Source of the DNA: Actinorhabdospora filicis
GTDB lineage: Bacteria; Actinomycetota; Actinomycetes; Mycobacteriales; Micromonosporaceae
NCBI RefSeq assembly: GCF_030269765.1
Contig: NZ_BSTX01000001.1
Location: 2,225,571-2,289,570 of the forward strand
Direction of reading: 5' to 3'
Length of the DNA: 64,000 nucleotides
Shown: positions 44,750-54,148 of the stretch, one piece after another
Layout: every line of letters begins with the position of its first letter
Position numbering within the stretch: the first letter of the stretch is position 1
Translations under genes and position numbers: made by a program
Notes under the pieces: model-generated
Database searches by the model: none
What the model was told of the DNA's origin: nothing
What the model saw: the letters and a program-made list of their open reading frames with translations, nothing else

Positions 44750-46762
44750 CTAGTCCTCGATCGAGTTGTGCATGCCGAGGATGGCGATGTCGTCCTTGGG
44801 CTGCTCGTCGGAGAAGTTGAGGACGGTGGTGCGCAGCCGCGCCGCCACCACCGACGCGGGGTGTCCGGCGAGGGGTGTCACCGCGCGGCAGACGCCCCGG
44901 AGCCCGAACATCACGTCGCCGTTGCGGCGTTCTGTCACACCGTCGGTGTAGAACAGCAGGGAGTCCCCGGGCGCGAGCCGCAGCGAGGTCACGGTCACCT
45001 TGACCTGCTCCAGCAACCCGACCGCCGTGCCCTCCACGCCGACGAATTCGCATTCGCCGACGCGGGGCAGGTGCAGTGCGCGCTCGTGCCCGGACAGGCA
45101 CATCTCGACGCACAGGTCGGGCCCTTCGCGCCACACCATGGCGGTGATGAGGGTGGCGTACCGGCCTTCGTCGGGCTGTTCCAGAAGTGTCCGGTTCAGC
45201 AGTTCGATGATGCGGGGCAGCGGCAGCCCGTCGCGGGCCAGCGCGCGCAGGACGTCGCGGACGACGCCGGTCACGGCGGCGGCTTGGGCGCCCTTGCCGC
45301 ACACGTCCCCGGCGGAGACGAGGTAGCGGCCGGGTTCGACTTCGAGGACGTCGTAGAAGTCGCCGCCCACGTCCGTGCCGGTGGACGCGGGGACGTACTC
45401 GGCGGCGAACTCGATCCCGGGCGCCTGCGGCAGGGCGGCGGGCAGGAGGGCCTGCTGGAAGGCCTGGGCGACGCGCTGCCGTTCGGCGTGGATGCGCGCG
45501 TTGTCCAGGGCCAGTGCGGCCCGCCGGGCGATGTCCTCGACGACGGTGACGTCGTCGGGGGCGTGGAGGCGGTCGGCGGGGCGGCCGAGGGTGAGGACGC
45601 CGAGGATCTTCCCGCGCGCCGCCAGTGGCACCGCGATGCCCTCGACCGGGCGCGACAGGGCGACGGTCAGGCCGAGTTCGGCGGTCTCCTTGAGGCGTTC
45701 GGCGAGTTCGGCGTCGGGCCCGGACAGCAGGCGCTTCATGACCGGCCACTGCGATTCGTCGCGGTGGGTTCCGGCGGCGAGCCCGAGTTTGCCCCATTCG
45801 TCGAGGACGTAGACGGCGCACCAGTCGCCCAGGCGCGGCACCATGAGCTGCGGCACCAGGGCGAGGGTGAGGTCGACGTTCAAGGACTGCGCGAGCAGTT
45901 CGGAGGCCTCGGCGAGGAACGTCAGCCAGGAGCGGCGGCGGACGTCGGCCGCGCGCAGCCGGTCGGCCTCGATGGTGAGCGCCATCCGGTCGGCGGACAG
46001 CACGGCGAGGGTGCGCAGGGCCGAGGCTCCGGCCGGGTAGAGCTCCAGGCGCCCGGACAGGGGCCGCGCGAGGTGCAGCGGCACCACCATCGCGTCGTCG
46101 CGGACGAGCGGTACGCGCCCGCACGAGGCCAGCCGGGACTCGCCGGCTCCGTCGCCCTCGTCGAGCCAGACGGCGCCGCCGGTGGCGCCGACGATCTCGC
46201 AGAGGCGCTGGAGGAGTTCGGCGATGAGCTGCGGCAGGGTGAGCCGGGTCCGCAGTTCGTCGGGGACGCTGACCAGCCACGCCACGCGTTCGGCGGCGGC
46301 GACGGCGAGGTCGGGGTCGACGGAGGTGTCGGGGACGAGCGCGGTGGCCTCGGGGAGCGGTGGCGGGACGTGCCCGCGTCGCTCCAGGCGGAACCAGACG
46401 CCCTTGCCGGTGGCGTCGTGTGTGGTGCCCCACGCCGAGGCGAATCGGTCGACGAGTAGCAGGCCACGGCCGTGTTCGGCCATCTCGTCGGGGGGTTCGG
46501 ACGAGGGCGCTTCGAGCGTCCCGCCGCGGAAATCGGTTACGGTTACGGTTACGCCGTCGTCATCGGCGACCACCTCGACATCGAGGTCGGTGCCGGCGTG
46601 TACGACGCCGTTGGTGGACAGCTCGGTGGTGAGGAGCATCGCCTCGTCGAGCAGGTCGGTGAAGCCGGCCGCGACGAGGACCTCTCGGACGAGCGCACGC
46701 GCCGCCGCCGGCGACTGATGGTCGGCCGGTAGGCGGAGACGTCGCCGGGCTTTGACGGACAC
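44750..46762 (-). CDS. RsbW-like kinase/GAF/SpoIIE phosphatase fusion
   Basis: A 670-residue soluble protein. Residues ~1-125 are an RsbW/HATPase_c domain (LLTTELSTNGVVHAG; MAEHGRGLLLVD). Residues ~145-425 contain two GAF-like regions, and ~435-670 are a PP2C/SpoIIE phosphatase (GTDVGGDFYDVLE, SAGDVCGKGAQAA, LLFYTDGVTERR, KDDIAILG). It can in principle phosphorylate and dephosphorylate STAS proteins, controlling an anti-sigma partner switch. GTG 46762 fits the promoter at 46791-46818. It is divergent from the hybrid kinase. Confidence 0.88.
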   Translation of the reverse strand: MSVKARRRLRLPADHQSPAAARALVREVLVAAGFTDLLDEAMLLTTELSTNGVVHAGTDLDVEVVADDDGVTVTVTDFRGGTLEAPSSEPPDEMAEHGRGLLLVDRFASAWGTTHDATGKGVWFRLERRGHVPPPLPEATALVPDTSVDPDLAVAAAERVAWLVSVPDELRTRLTLPQLIAELLQRLCEIVGATGGAVWLDEGDGAGESRLASCGRVPLVRDDAMVVPLHLARPLSGRLELYPAGASALRTLAVLSADRMALTIEADRLRAADVRRRSWLTFLAEASELLAQSLNVDLTLALVPQLMVPRLGDWCAVYVLDEWGKLGLAAGTHRDESQWPVMKRLLSGPDAELAERLKETAELGLTVALSRPVEGIAVPLAARGKILGVLTLGRPADRLHAPDDVTVVEDIARRAALALDNARIHAERQRVAQAFQQALLPAALPQAPGIEFAAEYVPASTGTDVGGDFYDVLEVEPGRYLVSAGDVCGKGAQAAAVTGVVRDVLRALARDGLPLPRIIELLNRTLLEQPDEGRYATLITAMVWREGPDLCVEMCLSGHERALHLPRVGECEFVGVEGTAVGLLEQVKVTVTSLRLAPGDSLLFYTDGVTERRNGDVMFGLRGVCRAVTPLAGHPASVVAARLRTTVLNFSDEQPKDDIAILGMHNSIED

Positions 46763-46790
46763 AGCTTGCAGTGTCCCCCATCGGCAATCG

Positions 46791-46818
46791 AAGATAGAAA
46801 CACCCCACCGTGGTTCAA
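46791..46818 (-). promoter_or_regulatory. Promoter of the SpoIIE phosphatase gene
   Basis: On the minus strand TTGAAC (46818-46813) and TATCTT (46796-46791) are separated by 16 bases. Transcription would start near 46784, about 22 bases before GTG 46762, with a GGGGGAC ribosome-binding site between. This supports the start chosen for the phosphatase. Confidence 0.65.
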
Positions 46819-46837
46819 ACGCTAAAAGAGGCGATCG

Positions 46838-49800
46838 ATGACAACTGTCAAAGCGCCCCCTATCAAACGCGATGAGAACGAGGAGGTCCTGTCGGCGCTG
46901 GCCGCGGCTCTGGCCAGGGTCGAGCGCGGGGATTTCTCCGTCCGGCTGCCCAGGACGCACGGTTTGGGCGGCGAGGTCATCGACCGGTTCAACGCGGTCG
47001 TGGCGAAACAGGACACGCAGGTGCGCGAGTTGTCCCGCATGGCCCGGGTGGTGGGCCGCGAGGGCAAGATGACCGAGCGTTTCGCCGAGGAGCACCTCGA
47101 TGGCGGGTTCCGGCAGGCCGCCACGGCGGTGAACTCCCTCATCGACGACATCGTGCGCCCCACCGCGGAGATCTCGCGGGTCATCGCCGCCGTCGCCGAG
47201 GGTGACCTCTCGCAGCGTGTGACGCTCCAGATCGACGAGGGACGCACCCTCAAGGGCGAGTTCCTCGAACTGGCGCGCACGGTGAACAAGATGGTGGAGC
47301 TGCTGTCGGGTTTCGCCGGTGAGGTGACGCGCGTCGCGCGCGAGGTGGGCACGGAGGGCAAGCTCGGTGGCCAGGCGGCCGTCCCGGGCGTGTCGGGCAC
47401 GTGGAACGACCTGACGGTCAGCGTGAACCAGATGGCCAGCAACCTCACCGACCAGGTGCGCAATATCGCCCAGGTGACCACGGCGGTGGCGCGGGGCGAC
47501 CTGTCGCAGAAGATCACCGTCGTCGCGCAGGGCGAGATCGCGGAGCTGGCCGGGACGATCAACTCGCTCACCGACACGCTGCGCGTGTTCGCCAACGAGG
47601 TGACGCGTGTCGCGCAGGAGGTCGGTACCGAGGGCAAGCTGGGTGGCCAGGCGCACGTTCCGGGCGTGGCGGGCACCTGGAAGGACCTCACCGTCTCGGT
47701 GAACTCCATGGCCTCGAACCTGACCGATCAGGTTCGGAACATCGCGCAGGTCGCCACGGCGGTGGCTGGCGGCGACCTGACGCAGAAGATCACCGCGGTG
47801 GCCCAGGGCGAGATCCTGGAGCTCAAGACGACGGTGAACACCATGGTGGACCAGCTGTCCGCCTTCGCCGACGAGGTGACGCGCGTCGCCCGCGAGGTGG
47901 GCACGGAAGGCAAGCTGGGCGGTCAGGCGAAGGTGACGGGTGTCTCGGGCACCTGGCGCGACCTGACGGAGAACGTGAACCAGCTCGCGTCCAACCTGAC
48001 CGACCAGGTGCGCAACATCGCGCAGGTCACCACCGCGGTCGCCAAGGGCGACCTGTCCCAGAAGATCACCGTCGACGCGCAGGGCGAGATCGCCGAGCTG
48101 AAGAACACGGTCAACCGCATGGTGGACCAGCTGTCCAGCTTCGCCGACGAGGTGACGCGAGTCGCGCGTGAGGTGGGTACCGAGGGCAAGCTGGGCGGCC
48201 AGGCGCACGTCCGGGGTGTCTTCGGCATCTGGAAGGACCTCACCGACAACGTGAACCTGATGGCCTCGAACCTGACGGCCCAGGTCCGCAACATCGCCCA
48301 GGTCGCCACGGCGGTGGCCAAGGGCGACCTGACGCAGCAGATCACGGTGAACGCGCAGGGCGAGATCGCGCAGCTGAAGAACACCGTGAACAAGATGGTG
48401 GACCAGCTGTCGGCCTTCGCCGCCGAGGTCACCCGAGTCGCCCGCGAGGTCGGTACGGAGGGAAAGCTGGGCGGGCAGGCGCAGCTGAGGCGCGCGGCCG
48501 GTACCTGGCGCGACCTCACCGACAACGTGAACCTGATGGCGTCCAACCTGACCAACCAGGTCCGCAACATCGCCGACGTGGCCACGGCCGTGGCCAAGGG
48601 CGACCTGACGCAGAAGATCACCGTCGACGCCCAGGGCGAGATCCTGGAGCTGAAGTCGACGGTGAACCGGATGGTCGACCAGCTGTCCAGCTTCGCCGAC
48701 GAGGTCACCCGCGTGGCCCGCGAGGTGGGCACCGAGGGCAAGCTCGGCGGCCAGGCCCACGTGCACGGCGTGTCGGGCACGTGGAAGGACCTCACCGACA
48801 ACGTGAACTCGATGGGTTCGAACCTGACCGACCAGGTGCGCGCCATCGCCCTGGTCACCACGGCCGTCGCCGAGGGCGACCTGACCCAGCAGATCACCGT
48901 CGGCGCGCAGGGCGAGATCGCCCAGCTCAAGAACACCGTCAACCGGATGGTCTCGCAGCTGCGGTCCTTCGGTGACGAGGTGACGCGAGTCGCGCGCGAG
49001 GTGGGTGTAGAGGGCAAGCTCGGAGGCCAGGCGCAGGTCGAGGGCGTCTCGGGCATCTGGCTGGACCTCACCGACAACGTGAACCAGCTCGCGACGACGC
49101 TGACCAACCAGCTGCGCGCGATCGCCGAGGTGTCGACCGCCGTGACGCGCGGGGACATGACGCAGCGGATCATGGTCGAGGCGCGCGGCGAGGTCGGCGT
49201 CCTGACCGGGAACATCAACCAGATGATCGAGACGCTGCTCGACACCACGGTCAAGAACGCCGAGACCGACTGGATGAACTCGAACCTGGCGCGCGTCTCG
49301 GAGCTCCTGCAGGGGCAGCGCGACATCGGCGAGGTCTGCCGCATGATCATGACCGAGGTGACGCCCCTTGTGGACGCCCAGGTCGGCGCGTTCTTCCTGA
49401 TGTCCTCGGCGAAGTCGCAGCCCAAGCGGCTGACGCTCACCTCGTCCTACGGTTACGTCGGGCCGGACACCGATCTGGTGTTCGCGCCGGGCGAGTCCCT
49501 GGTCGGGCAGGCGGCCACGTCCCGGCGCGCGATCCGGCTGAAGGACGCCCCGGCGGACTACCTGGTCGTCCGCAGTGGACTCGGGCGCGCCCGCCCCGCC
49601 GACGTGGTGGTGCTGCCGGTGCTGTTCGAGGGCGAGCCCCTCGGCGTCATCGAGTTCGGGTCCCTGAACGCCTTCTCGGCGCTGCACCTGAACTTCCTCG
49701 ACCGGCTGGTCAACACCATCGGTATCGCGCTCAACACCATCCTGGCCAACCGCCGGACGGAGGAGCTGCTCACCGCCTCCCAAAAGCTCGCGCAGGACTA

Positions 49801-51313
49801 CCGCGACCAGTCCGAGAAACTCCAGCGCACCAACGAGGAGCTGCAGGAGAAGACGGCCCTGCTGACCGAGCAGAACCAGAACATCGAGCTGAAGAACCGC
49901 GAGATCGACATGGCCCGCCTGGGCCTGGAGGACAAGGCCCGCCAGCTCACCCAGGCGTCCCAGTACAAGAGCGAGTTCCTGGCCAACATCAGTCACGAGT
50001 TGCGGACGCCGCTCAACTCGCTGCTCTTGCTCGCGCGCCTGCTGGCCGAGAACGCCGAGCGCAACCTGACCGCCAAGCAGATCGAGTTCGCCCGCACCAT
50101 CCACAATGCCGGTTCGGACCTGCTGGTCCTCATCGACGATATTTTGGACCTGTCGAAGATCGAGGCCGGCCGCATGGCCGTGGACCCCAGGCCCCTCGCG
50201 GTGGACGAGATCGCCGGGTACGTGGAGCAGGCCTTCCGGCCGCAGGCCGAGGAGAAGGGCCTGGAGTACACCGTCGAGAAGAGTCCCGAGGTGCCCGACA
50301 CCATCGTGTCGGACGCGCAGCGGCTCCAGCAGATTCTGCGGAATTTGCTGTCCAACGCGGTGAAGTTCACCGACTCCGGCTCGGTCTCGCTCACCATCAG
50401 CCCCGCCCCGCGCGGGATGATCTGGGGCGTGCCGTCACTCGATACGGCCGAGAACGTCTACGGCTTCAGGGTCACCGATACGGGTATCGGCGTGCCGGAC
50501 GAGAAGCTCGCCTTGATCTTTGAGGCCTTCCAGCAGGCCGACGGCACCACGAGCCGGAAGTATGGAGGGACGGGCCTCGGGCTGTCCATCTCGAAGTCGC
50601 TGGCCAGGCTCCTGGGCGGTGTGATCACCGTGGAGAGCCGCGCGAGCGAGGGCAGCACGTTCACCCTCTACGTCCCGGATGTGCTCACCGCCGACAAGAT
50701 CACCCTCACTGATGATCTCGGCACGATCCAGGAGGTGCACGTCGCGCCCAACCGGAACCGGCCGATCCTGCGGCAGGCCGGCGCCAAGCACGAGCGCCGG
50801 GCGAACCAGTCCGCGCAGGTGCTGGAGGGTGCGCGTGTCCTGATCGTCGATGATGACGTGCGAAACGTCTTCGCGCTGACCAGTGCGCTGGAGCTGCACG
50901 GCATGACCGTGCTCTATGCCGACAACGGCCACGACGGCATCGAGATCTTGAAGGAGAACGGCGACATCGACATCGTCCTGATGGACTCGATGATGCCCAA
51001 CATGGACGGCAACGAGACCACGAGGGCGATTCGCAAGATCCCCGAGTTCGCCGATCTGCCGGTGGTGTTCCTGACCGCCAAGGCCACCCCCGGGGATAGG
51101 GACGGGTCCCTCAAGGCCGGCGCCTCGGCCTACATCACCAAGCCGGTGGATCTGGACGAGCTGCTGGATCTGATGGCCTATTGGGTTGAGGGTGGGGACA
51201 ACGCGCTCGGACCGGCCGGTCAGAATGGTGTGAACGGCCAGCAGGCCACGCAGGTGGGTCGGCGGGTCATCGAGGGTGAAGTCATCACCGGCACTGGGGA
51301 GGAGACCGGGTGA
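46838..51313 (+). CDS. Soluble hybrid histidine kinase with seven HAMP-type repeats
   Basis: A 1491-residue protein without TM segments. Two degenerate HAMP-like segments (~20-158) lead into seven 92-residue repeats (~159-802), each with [19 protein letters not shown] and an AQGEI element. A GAF domain (~825-970), a coiled coil, HisKA ([12 protein letters not shown], His near 1053), HATPase ([12 protein letters not shown]) and REC ([21 protein letters not shown]) follow. The layout resembles fungal Nik1/group III osmosensing kinases. ATG 46838 follows AGAGGCG. The stop overlaps the response-regulator start. Confidence 0.93.
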   Translation: MTTVKAPPIKRDENEEVLSALAAALARVERGDFSVRLPRTHGLGGEVIDRFNAVVAKQDTQVRELSRMARVVGREGKMTERFAEEHLDGGFRQAATAVNSLIDDIVRPTAEISRVIAAVAEGDLSQRVTLQIDEGRTLKGEFLELARTVNKMVELLSGFAGEVTRVAREVGTEGKLGGQAAVPGVSGTWNDLTVSVNQMASNLTDQVRNIAQVTTAVARGDLSQKITVVAQGEIAELAGTINSLTDTLRVFANEVTRVAQEVGTEGKLGGQAHVPGVAGTWKDLTVSVNSMASNLTDQVRNIAQVATAVAGGDLTQKITAVAQGEILELKTTVNTMVDQLSAFADEVTRVAREVGTEGKLGGQAKVTGVSGTWRDLTENVNQLASNLTDQVRNIAQVTTAVAKGDLSQKITVDAQGEIAELKNTVNRMVDQLSSFADEVTRVAREVGTEGKLGGQAHVRGVFGIWKDLTDNVNLMASNLTAQVRNIAQVATAVAKGDLTQQITVNAQGEIAQLKNTVNKMVDQLSAFAAEVTRVAREVGTEGKLGGQAQLRRAAGTWRDLTDNVNLMASNLTNQVRNIADVATAVAKGDLTQKITVDAQGEILELKSTVNRMVDQLSSFADEVTRVAREVGTEGKLGGQAHVHGVSGTWKDLTDNVNSMGSNLTDQVRAIALVTTAVAEGDLTQQITVGAQGEIAQLKNTVNRMVSQLRSFGDEVTRVAREVGVEGKLGGQAQVEGVSGIWLDLTDNVNQLATTLTNQLRAIAEVSTAVTRGDMTQRIMVEARGEVGVLTGNINQMIETLLDTTVKNAETDWMNSNLARVSELLQGQRDIGEVCRMIMTEVTPLVDAQVGAFFLMSSAKSQPKRLTLTSSYGYVGPDTDLVFAPGESLVGQAATSRRAIRLKDAPADYLVVRSGLGRARPADVVVLPVLFEGEPLGVIEFGSLNAFSALHLNFLDRLVNTIGIALNTILANRRTEELLTASQKLAQDYRDQSEKLQRTNEELQEKTALLTEQNQNIELKNREIDMARLGLEDKARQLTQASQYKSEFLANISHELRTPLNSLLLLARLLAENAERNLTAKQIEFARTIHNAGSDLLVLIDDILDLSKIEAGRMAVDPRPLAVDEIAGYVEQAFRPQAEEKGLEYTVEKSPEVPDTIVSDAQRLQQILRNLLSNAVKFTDSGSVSLTISPAPRGMIWGVPSLDTAENVYGFRVTDTGIGVPDEKLALIFEAFQQADGTTSRKYGGTGLGLSISKSLARLLGGVITVESRASEGSTFTLYVPDVLTADKITLTDDLGTIQEVHVAPNRNRPILRQAGAKHERRANQSAQVLEGARVLIVDDDVRNVFALTSALELHGMTVLYADNGHDGIEILKENGDIDIVLMDSMMPNMDGNETTRAIRKIPEFADLPVVFLTAKATPGDRDGSLKAGASAYITKPVDLDELLDLMAYWVEGGDNALGPAGQNGVNGQQATQVGRRVIEGEVITGTGEETG
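47312..49243 (+). repeat. Seven in-frame 276-bp repeats within the kinase gene
   Basis: Seven units of exactly 92 codons encode near-identical HAMP-type modules. Units 1-6 are very similar; unit 7 has drifted ([29 protein letters not shown]). Exact spacing with no length variation shows selection on module length. Such DNA can recombine, so copy number could vary. Confidence 0.95.
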
Positions 51314-51849
51314 GCGGTCCCCGTAGGGCGAAGATCCTGCTCGTCGACGACCGGGTGGAGAACCTGGTGGCCCTGGAGGCGATACTCCAGGGCCTGCCGG
51401 TCGAGGCGGTGGCGGTCACGTCCGGTGAGGAGGCTTTGAAAAAGCTGCTCACCATTGATTTCGCGGTGATCCTGCTGGACGCGCAGATGCCCGGGATGGA
51501 CGGATTCGAGACGGCCTCGCACATCAAGCAGCGCGAGCGCACGAAGCACGTCCCGATCATCTTCCTGACCGCGGTGGACAGGGACGCCCACCTCGCCTTC
51601 CAGGGTTACGCGGCCGGAGCCGTGGACTACATCACGAAGCCCTTCGATCCCTGGGTGCTGCGCGCGAAGGTCTCGGTCTTCGTGGAGTTGTGGGAGCGTA
51701 AGGAGCAGATCGCCGCCCAGTCCGCGATAGTGCGGTCGGTCGAGACCGAGAACGCGCGGCTGCGCGACGTGGTGGCCGAGGCCCGGCGCGCCCTGCGCGA
51801 CGGGGATGTGGAGAAGACTTCGGAGCTGCTCGGCCGGATCGGAGAGTAG
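51310..51849 (+). CDS. Response regulator with coiled-coil tail
   Basis: A 179-residue protein. Residues ~7-125 are a receiver domain: ILLVDDRVENL at the acidic pocket, the phospho-acceptor Asp in LLDAQMPGMDG near residue 57, the Thr in FLTAVD and the Lys in YITKPFDP. The C-terminal ~50 residues form a helix or coiled coil with no DNA-binding domain, so output is by protein contact. GTG 51310 overlaps the hybrid kinase stop, making it the natural partner. Confidence 0.9.
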   Translation: MSGPRRAKILLVDDRVENLVALEAILQGLPVEAVAVTSGEEALKKLLTIDFAVILLDAQMPGMDGFETASHIKQRERTKHVPIIFLTAVDRDAHLAFQGYAAGAVDYITKPFDPWVLRAKVSVFVELWERKEQIAAQSAIVRSVETENARLRDVVAEARRALRDGDVEKTSELLGRIGE

Positions 51850-51878
51850 GGCAAGATCGCCGACCGTCCGGTAGGTTT

Positions 51879-52226
51879 GTGGACGTGGTACGCCCCGAAT
51901 TGGACATCGCCGTGCGCCAGGACGCTTCTGGTGAGACTGTGGTGGCGCTGCGCGGAGAGATCGACATCGGGACGGTTTCGCGGTTGACGGATGCCGTGGA
52001 GGCGGCCCTGGCCGAGGCACCCGACAGGTTGGTGCTCGATATGGCCAAGGTGACCTTCTGCGATTCGCAGGGCTTGGGCACGCTGGTTGTTTTGAATCGG
52101 GCGGCCACCCGGGCCAGGACGAACCTGATCCTGATGAACCTCGGAGATTTTTTGTCGCGGTTGCTGAACGTGACGGGTCTACGGCAGGCGTTCCTCATAC
52201 GCGAAGAACGTGAGAGCCCTGAATAA
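51879..52226 (+). CDS. STAS-domain anti-sigma factor antagonist
   Basis: A ~115-residue SpoIIAA/RsbV-like protein. ALRGEIDIGTV is near residue 24, and the phosphorylatable Ser is in FCDSQGLGTLV near residue 62. When dephosphorylated it should bind an anti-sigma kinase; the divergent SpoIIE protein is a candidate phosphatase. GTG 51879 and 51885 are both possible. TAGGTT (51872-51877) would fit a leaderless start at 51885. Its last 48 bases overlap a convergent small ORF. Confidence 0.88.
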   Translation: MDVVRPELDIAVRQDASGETVVALRGEIDIGTVSRLTDAVEAALAEAPDRLVLDMAKVTFCDSQGLGTLVVLNRAATRARTNLILMNLGDFLSRLLNVTGLRQAFLIREERESPE

Positions 52227-52406
52227 CGCGTCATGAGGGGTCTGCCGTGCTTCTGCTTCGATGGCGGGGCGGCACGGCCACAGGACGGTGTTGTTGGAGC
52301 GGTTGGTGGAGTTCTTGCGCGTGCAGTGGGCGCAGAACTCACCGGTGTTCCCGTCGGGACCGTGCGGGCCGTAGTCGACGCCAGGCTTCTTCAGGCGGCG
52401 GAGCAT
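52179..52406 (-). CDS. Small Cys-motif protein, third gene of mini-operon
   Basis: A 75-residue basic protein with FCAHCTRKN near residue 24 and LWPCRPA near 43, a possible small metal site. GC-rich third positions over the first ~50 codons support coding. ATG 52406 lies inside the end of the preceding gene (16-base overlap). The last 48 bases overlap the convergent STAS gene, which lowers confidence in the C-terminus. I recognise no family. Confidence 0.5.
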   Translation of the reverse strand: MLRRLKKPGVDYGPHGPDGNTGEFCAHCTRKNSTNRSNNTVLWPCRPAIEAEARQTPHDALFRALTFFAYEERLP

Positions 52407-52648
52407 AAGAACCACCCGTCCCGCCTGCGCAACCGGGCGATGATGCTGTCGAGGCGGTGCGTCCACCCGAAGTTGTGGCGGAGCAGGTAGAGCAGGTCCC
52501 GGCACGGCCACACCCGGTCACAGCACGTACAACGTGCCACCAGCGCCACCACCGGAAACCCCGCCAAGAAGACGAAGCGTAGGCGCCTGCGAGTGGGCCG
52601 GTGCCGCATGATCTGGTGCCGCAGGATCGACACGGGCATGACCGTCAT
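52391..52648 (-). CDS. Small Cys-rich membrane-associated protein, second gene
   Basis: An 85-residue protein. A hydrophobic segment (RFVFLAGFPVVALVARC, residues ~22-38) is followed by CTCCDRVWPCRDLLYLL, with five Cys residues in all, and a basic tail. Third codon positions are GC-rich throughout. ATG 52648 overlaps the stop of the 52-residue gene (ATGA), so it is translationally coupled. Family unknown; a membrane-bound metal or redox role is only a guess. Confidence 0.6.
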   Translation of the reverse strand: MTVMPVSILRHQIMRHRPTRRRLRFVFLAGFPVVALVARCTCCDRVWPCRDLLYLLRHNFGWTHRLDSIIARLRRRDGWFLCSAA

Positions 52649-52803
52649 GAGGGCGACCCACACTTCGGGCAAGAGGCGGCGTGCCGCCGGAACATGGCGG
52701 TCAGCTCACGCTCCAGCAGCCGCCGACGGGCAGCGCGGACCGGCTCATAGGCAAGGGCCGTCGCCCGGTCGTGATAGACAGGAGTTTGATCGGGTTTCGC
52801 CAT
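52645..52803 (-). CDS. 52-residue protein with CPKC motif, first gene
   Basis: A small ORF reading MAKPDQTPVYHDRATALAYE, a basic helix, then HAASCPKCGSPS at the C-terminus. GGAGG sits 7 bases before ATG 52803, a strong ribosome-binding site, and the stop overlaps the next ORF by ATGA. The lone CxxC could bind zinc as half a site, so dimerisation or sharing ligands with its neighbours is plausible. It is divergent from the Scr1-type regulator, about 230 bases apart. Confidence 0.65.
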   Translation of the reverse strand: MAKPDQTPVYHDRATALAYEPVRAARRRLLERELTAMFRRHAASCPKCGSPS

Positions 52804-52952
52804 GGCGAACCTCCGGTTGTAGGGACCGGGGCGGGATCGTGATTGGCGTCGTGGACCCGCCCCGGTCGGTATGAGCCAGCGACCGGTCTCAGAGACCGGC
52901 GCTGGCTATTTCTGCTGCAAGACCGCCCCACCTACCCCACCTGTGTAAGCGG

Positions 52953-53000
52953 CCTCACACTCCGTTTGTATCATAGTGAGGTCTGCTCTGCAGTACTGCA
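52953..53000 (+). promoter_or_regulatory. Promoter/operator of the Scr1-type XRE gene
   Basis: TATCAT (52969-52974) is a good -10. It is enclosed by CCTCAC (52953-52958) and GTGAGG (52976-52981), an inverted repeat. TGCAGTACTGCA (52989-53000) is a perfect 12-bp palindrome in the 5' leader. A GGGAGG lies just before GTG 53037. These sites suit autoregulation by the XRE protein and could also affect the divergent mini-operon. Confidence 0.55.
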
Positions 53001-53036
53001 TGGGCGACTTTTCTGATTTTTCGCCGGGAGGTTCCC

Positions 53037-53879
53037 GTGGTCGGCCAGAAGAAGTCGAAGCTCCGCGCCGTGTGGCTCGGCCAAGCCCTGCGCGAGATCC
53101 GCGACCTCGCCGGGCTCAACTCGAAAGACGCAGGCGCGTACCTCGGCAAAGACGGCTCCACCGTCATCCGCATGGAGAACGGCGACGTGCCGGTCAGCGA
53201 GCCCATGCTGGAGGCGTTCATGGAGATGTGCGGCGTCACCGACCCGCACAAGCGCGCCGAGCTCATGACCATCCGCAAAGACGTGGCCCAGAAGGGCTGG
53301 TGGGATGGCTACAAGGGAGACGTGGCGGCCACCCTCATGGATCGCGCGTGGATGGAATCGAAGGCCGTCTCCATCCGCGCCTTCGAACCCGCATGCCTGC
53401 CCGGCCTACTCCAAACACCGGAGTACGCCGAGACACTAATGCGCGCACGCAGCCCGGAAACGAGCGACGCGGAAATCGAGCGCTGGGTCGACATGCGCAT
53501 GGCGCGCCAGTACGTGCTCACCAGGCACCGGCCCGTCGCCTTTTCCGTGATCATCACGCAGCACTTGCTCACCATGGACATCGACCGTGAGACCATGCGG
53601 CTCCAACTGAGCCACCTGGCCGACATGGCCGACCGCCCGAATGTCGAACTTCATGTGCTGCCCGAGCGCGTTTGCACGGGCGTGGAGGGCCCATTCGAGG
53701 TGTTCGAGCTCGCGGAACCCTATCCCGAGATCGCCTATGTCACGACACCCGCGGGCGAGATCTGCCTCGAAGAGGATCCGGTCGTCAGACTGCACCACAC
53801 GTATGATCGCCTCTTGGATGCATGCCTACCGCATGTGGCATCCAAGGCATTGATCATTGCCGAGAGGGACAACCTGTGA
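53037..53879 (+). CDS. XRE family regulator, Scr1/WhiJ-like
   Basis: A 280-residue protein. Residues ~14-70 are an XRE helix-turn-helix (LGQALREIRDLAGLNSKDAGAYLG; STVIRMENGDVPVS). The rest is the ~190-residue Scr1-type domain (IRAFEPACLPGLLQTPEYAE; RMARQYVLTRHRPVAFSVI; VELHVLPERV), as in WhiJ-like regulators of Streptomyces. GTG 53037 has an ideal Shine-Dalgarno. Its stop overlaps the DUF397 start (GTGA), the classic partner arrangement seen as toxin-antitoxin-like or developmental control pairs. Confidence 0.9.
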   Translation: MVGQKKSKLRAVWLGQALREIRDLAGLNSKDAGAYLGKDGSTVIRMENGDVPVSEPMLEAFMEMCGVTDPHKRAELMTIRKDVAQKGWWDGYKGDVAATLMDRAWMESKAVSIRAFEPACLPGLLQTPEYAETLMRARSPETSDAEIERWVDMRMARQYVLTRHRPVAFSVIITQHLLTMDIDRETMRLQLSHLADMADRPNVELHVLPERVCTGVEGPFEVFELAEPYPEIAYVTTPAGEICLEEDPVVRLHHTYDRLLDACLPHVASKALIIAERDNL

Positions 53880-54148
53880 CCACCCAGTTCGAGGTCGGGA
53901 CGTGGCGCAAGAGCACCCGCAGCAGTAGCGGCAGCGGACAGAACTGCATCGAGGTCGGGGCTTGGCGTAAAAGCACCCGCACCGGCAGCGGAGGCAGCGG
54001 CAACAACTGCGTCGAGGTCGGCACCTGCTCGTGCCACGGCATCGCCATCCGCGACACCAAGGACCGCACGGGCCCCATCCTCTCCACCCACCGTCCGGAG
54101 TGGACCTCCTTCCTCGCCGGCGTGAAGTCCGGCGCGTTCGACGCGTGA
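53876..54148 (+). CDS. DUF397 protein with internal duplication
   Basis: A 90-residue protein. The DUF397 motif appears twice: WRKSTRSSSGSGQNCIEVG near residue 8 and WRKSTRTGSGGSGNNCVEVG near 28, followed by the usual IAIRDTKDRTGPIL and the C-terminal WTSFLAGVKSGAFD. Most members have one WRKS block, so an in-frame ~60-bp duplication has occurred. GTG 53876 overlaps the XRE stop, and its own stop overlaps the GTG of the next gene. Confidence 0.9.
   Translation: MTTQFEVGTWRKSTRSSSGSGQNCIEVGAWRKSTRTGSGGSGNNCVEVGTCSCHGIAIRDTKDRTGPILSTHRPEWTSFLAGVKSGAFDA

Noticed and set aside
46763..50104. Upstream extension of the SpoIIE gene (1114 codons)
   Set aside because: Antisense to the HAMP repeats; promoter and Shine-Dalgarno support GTG 46762.
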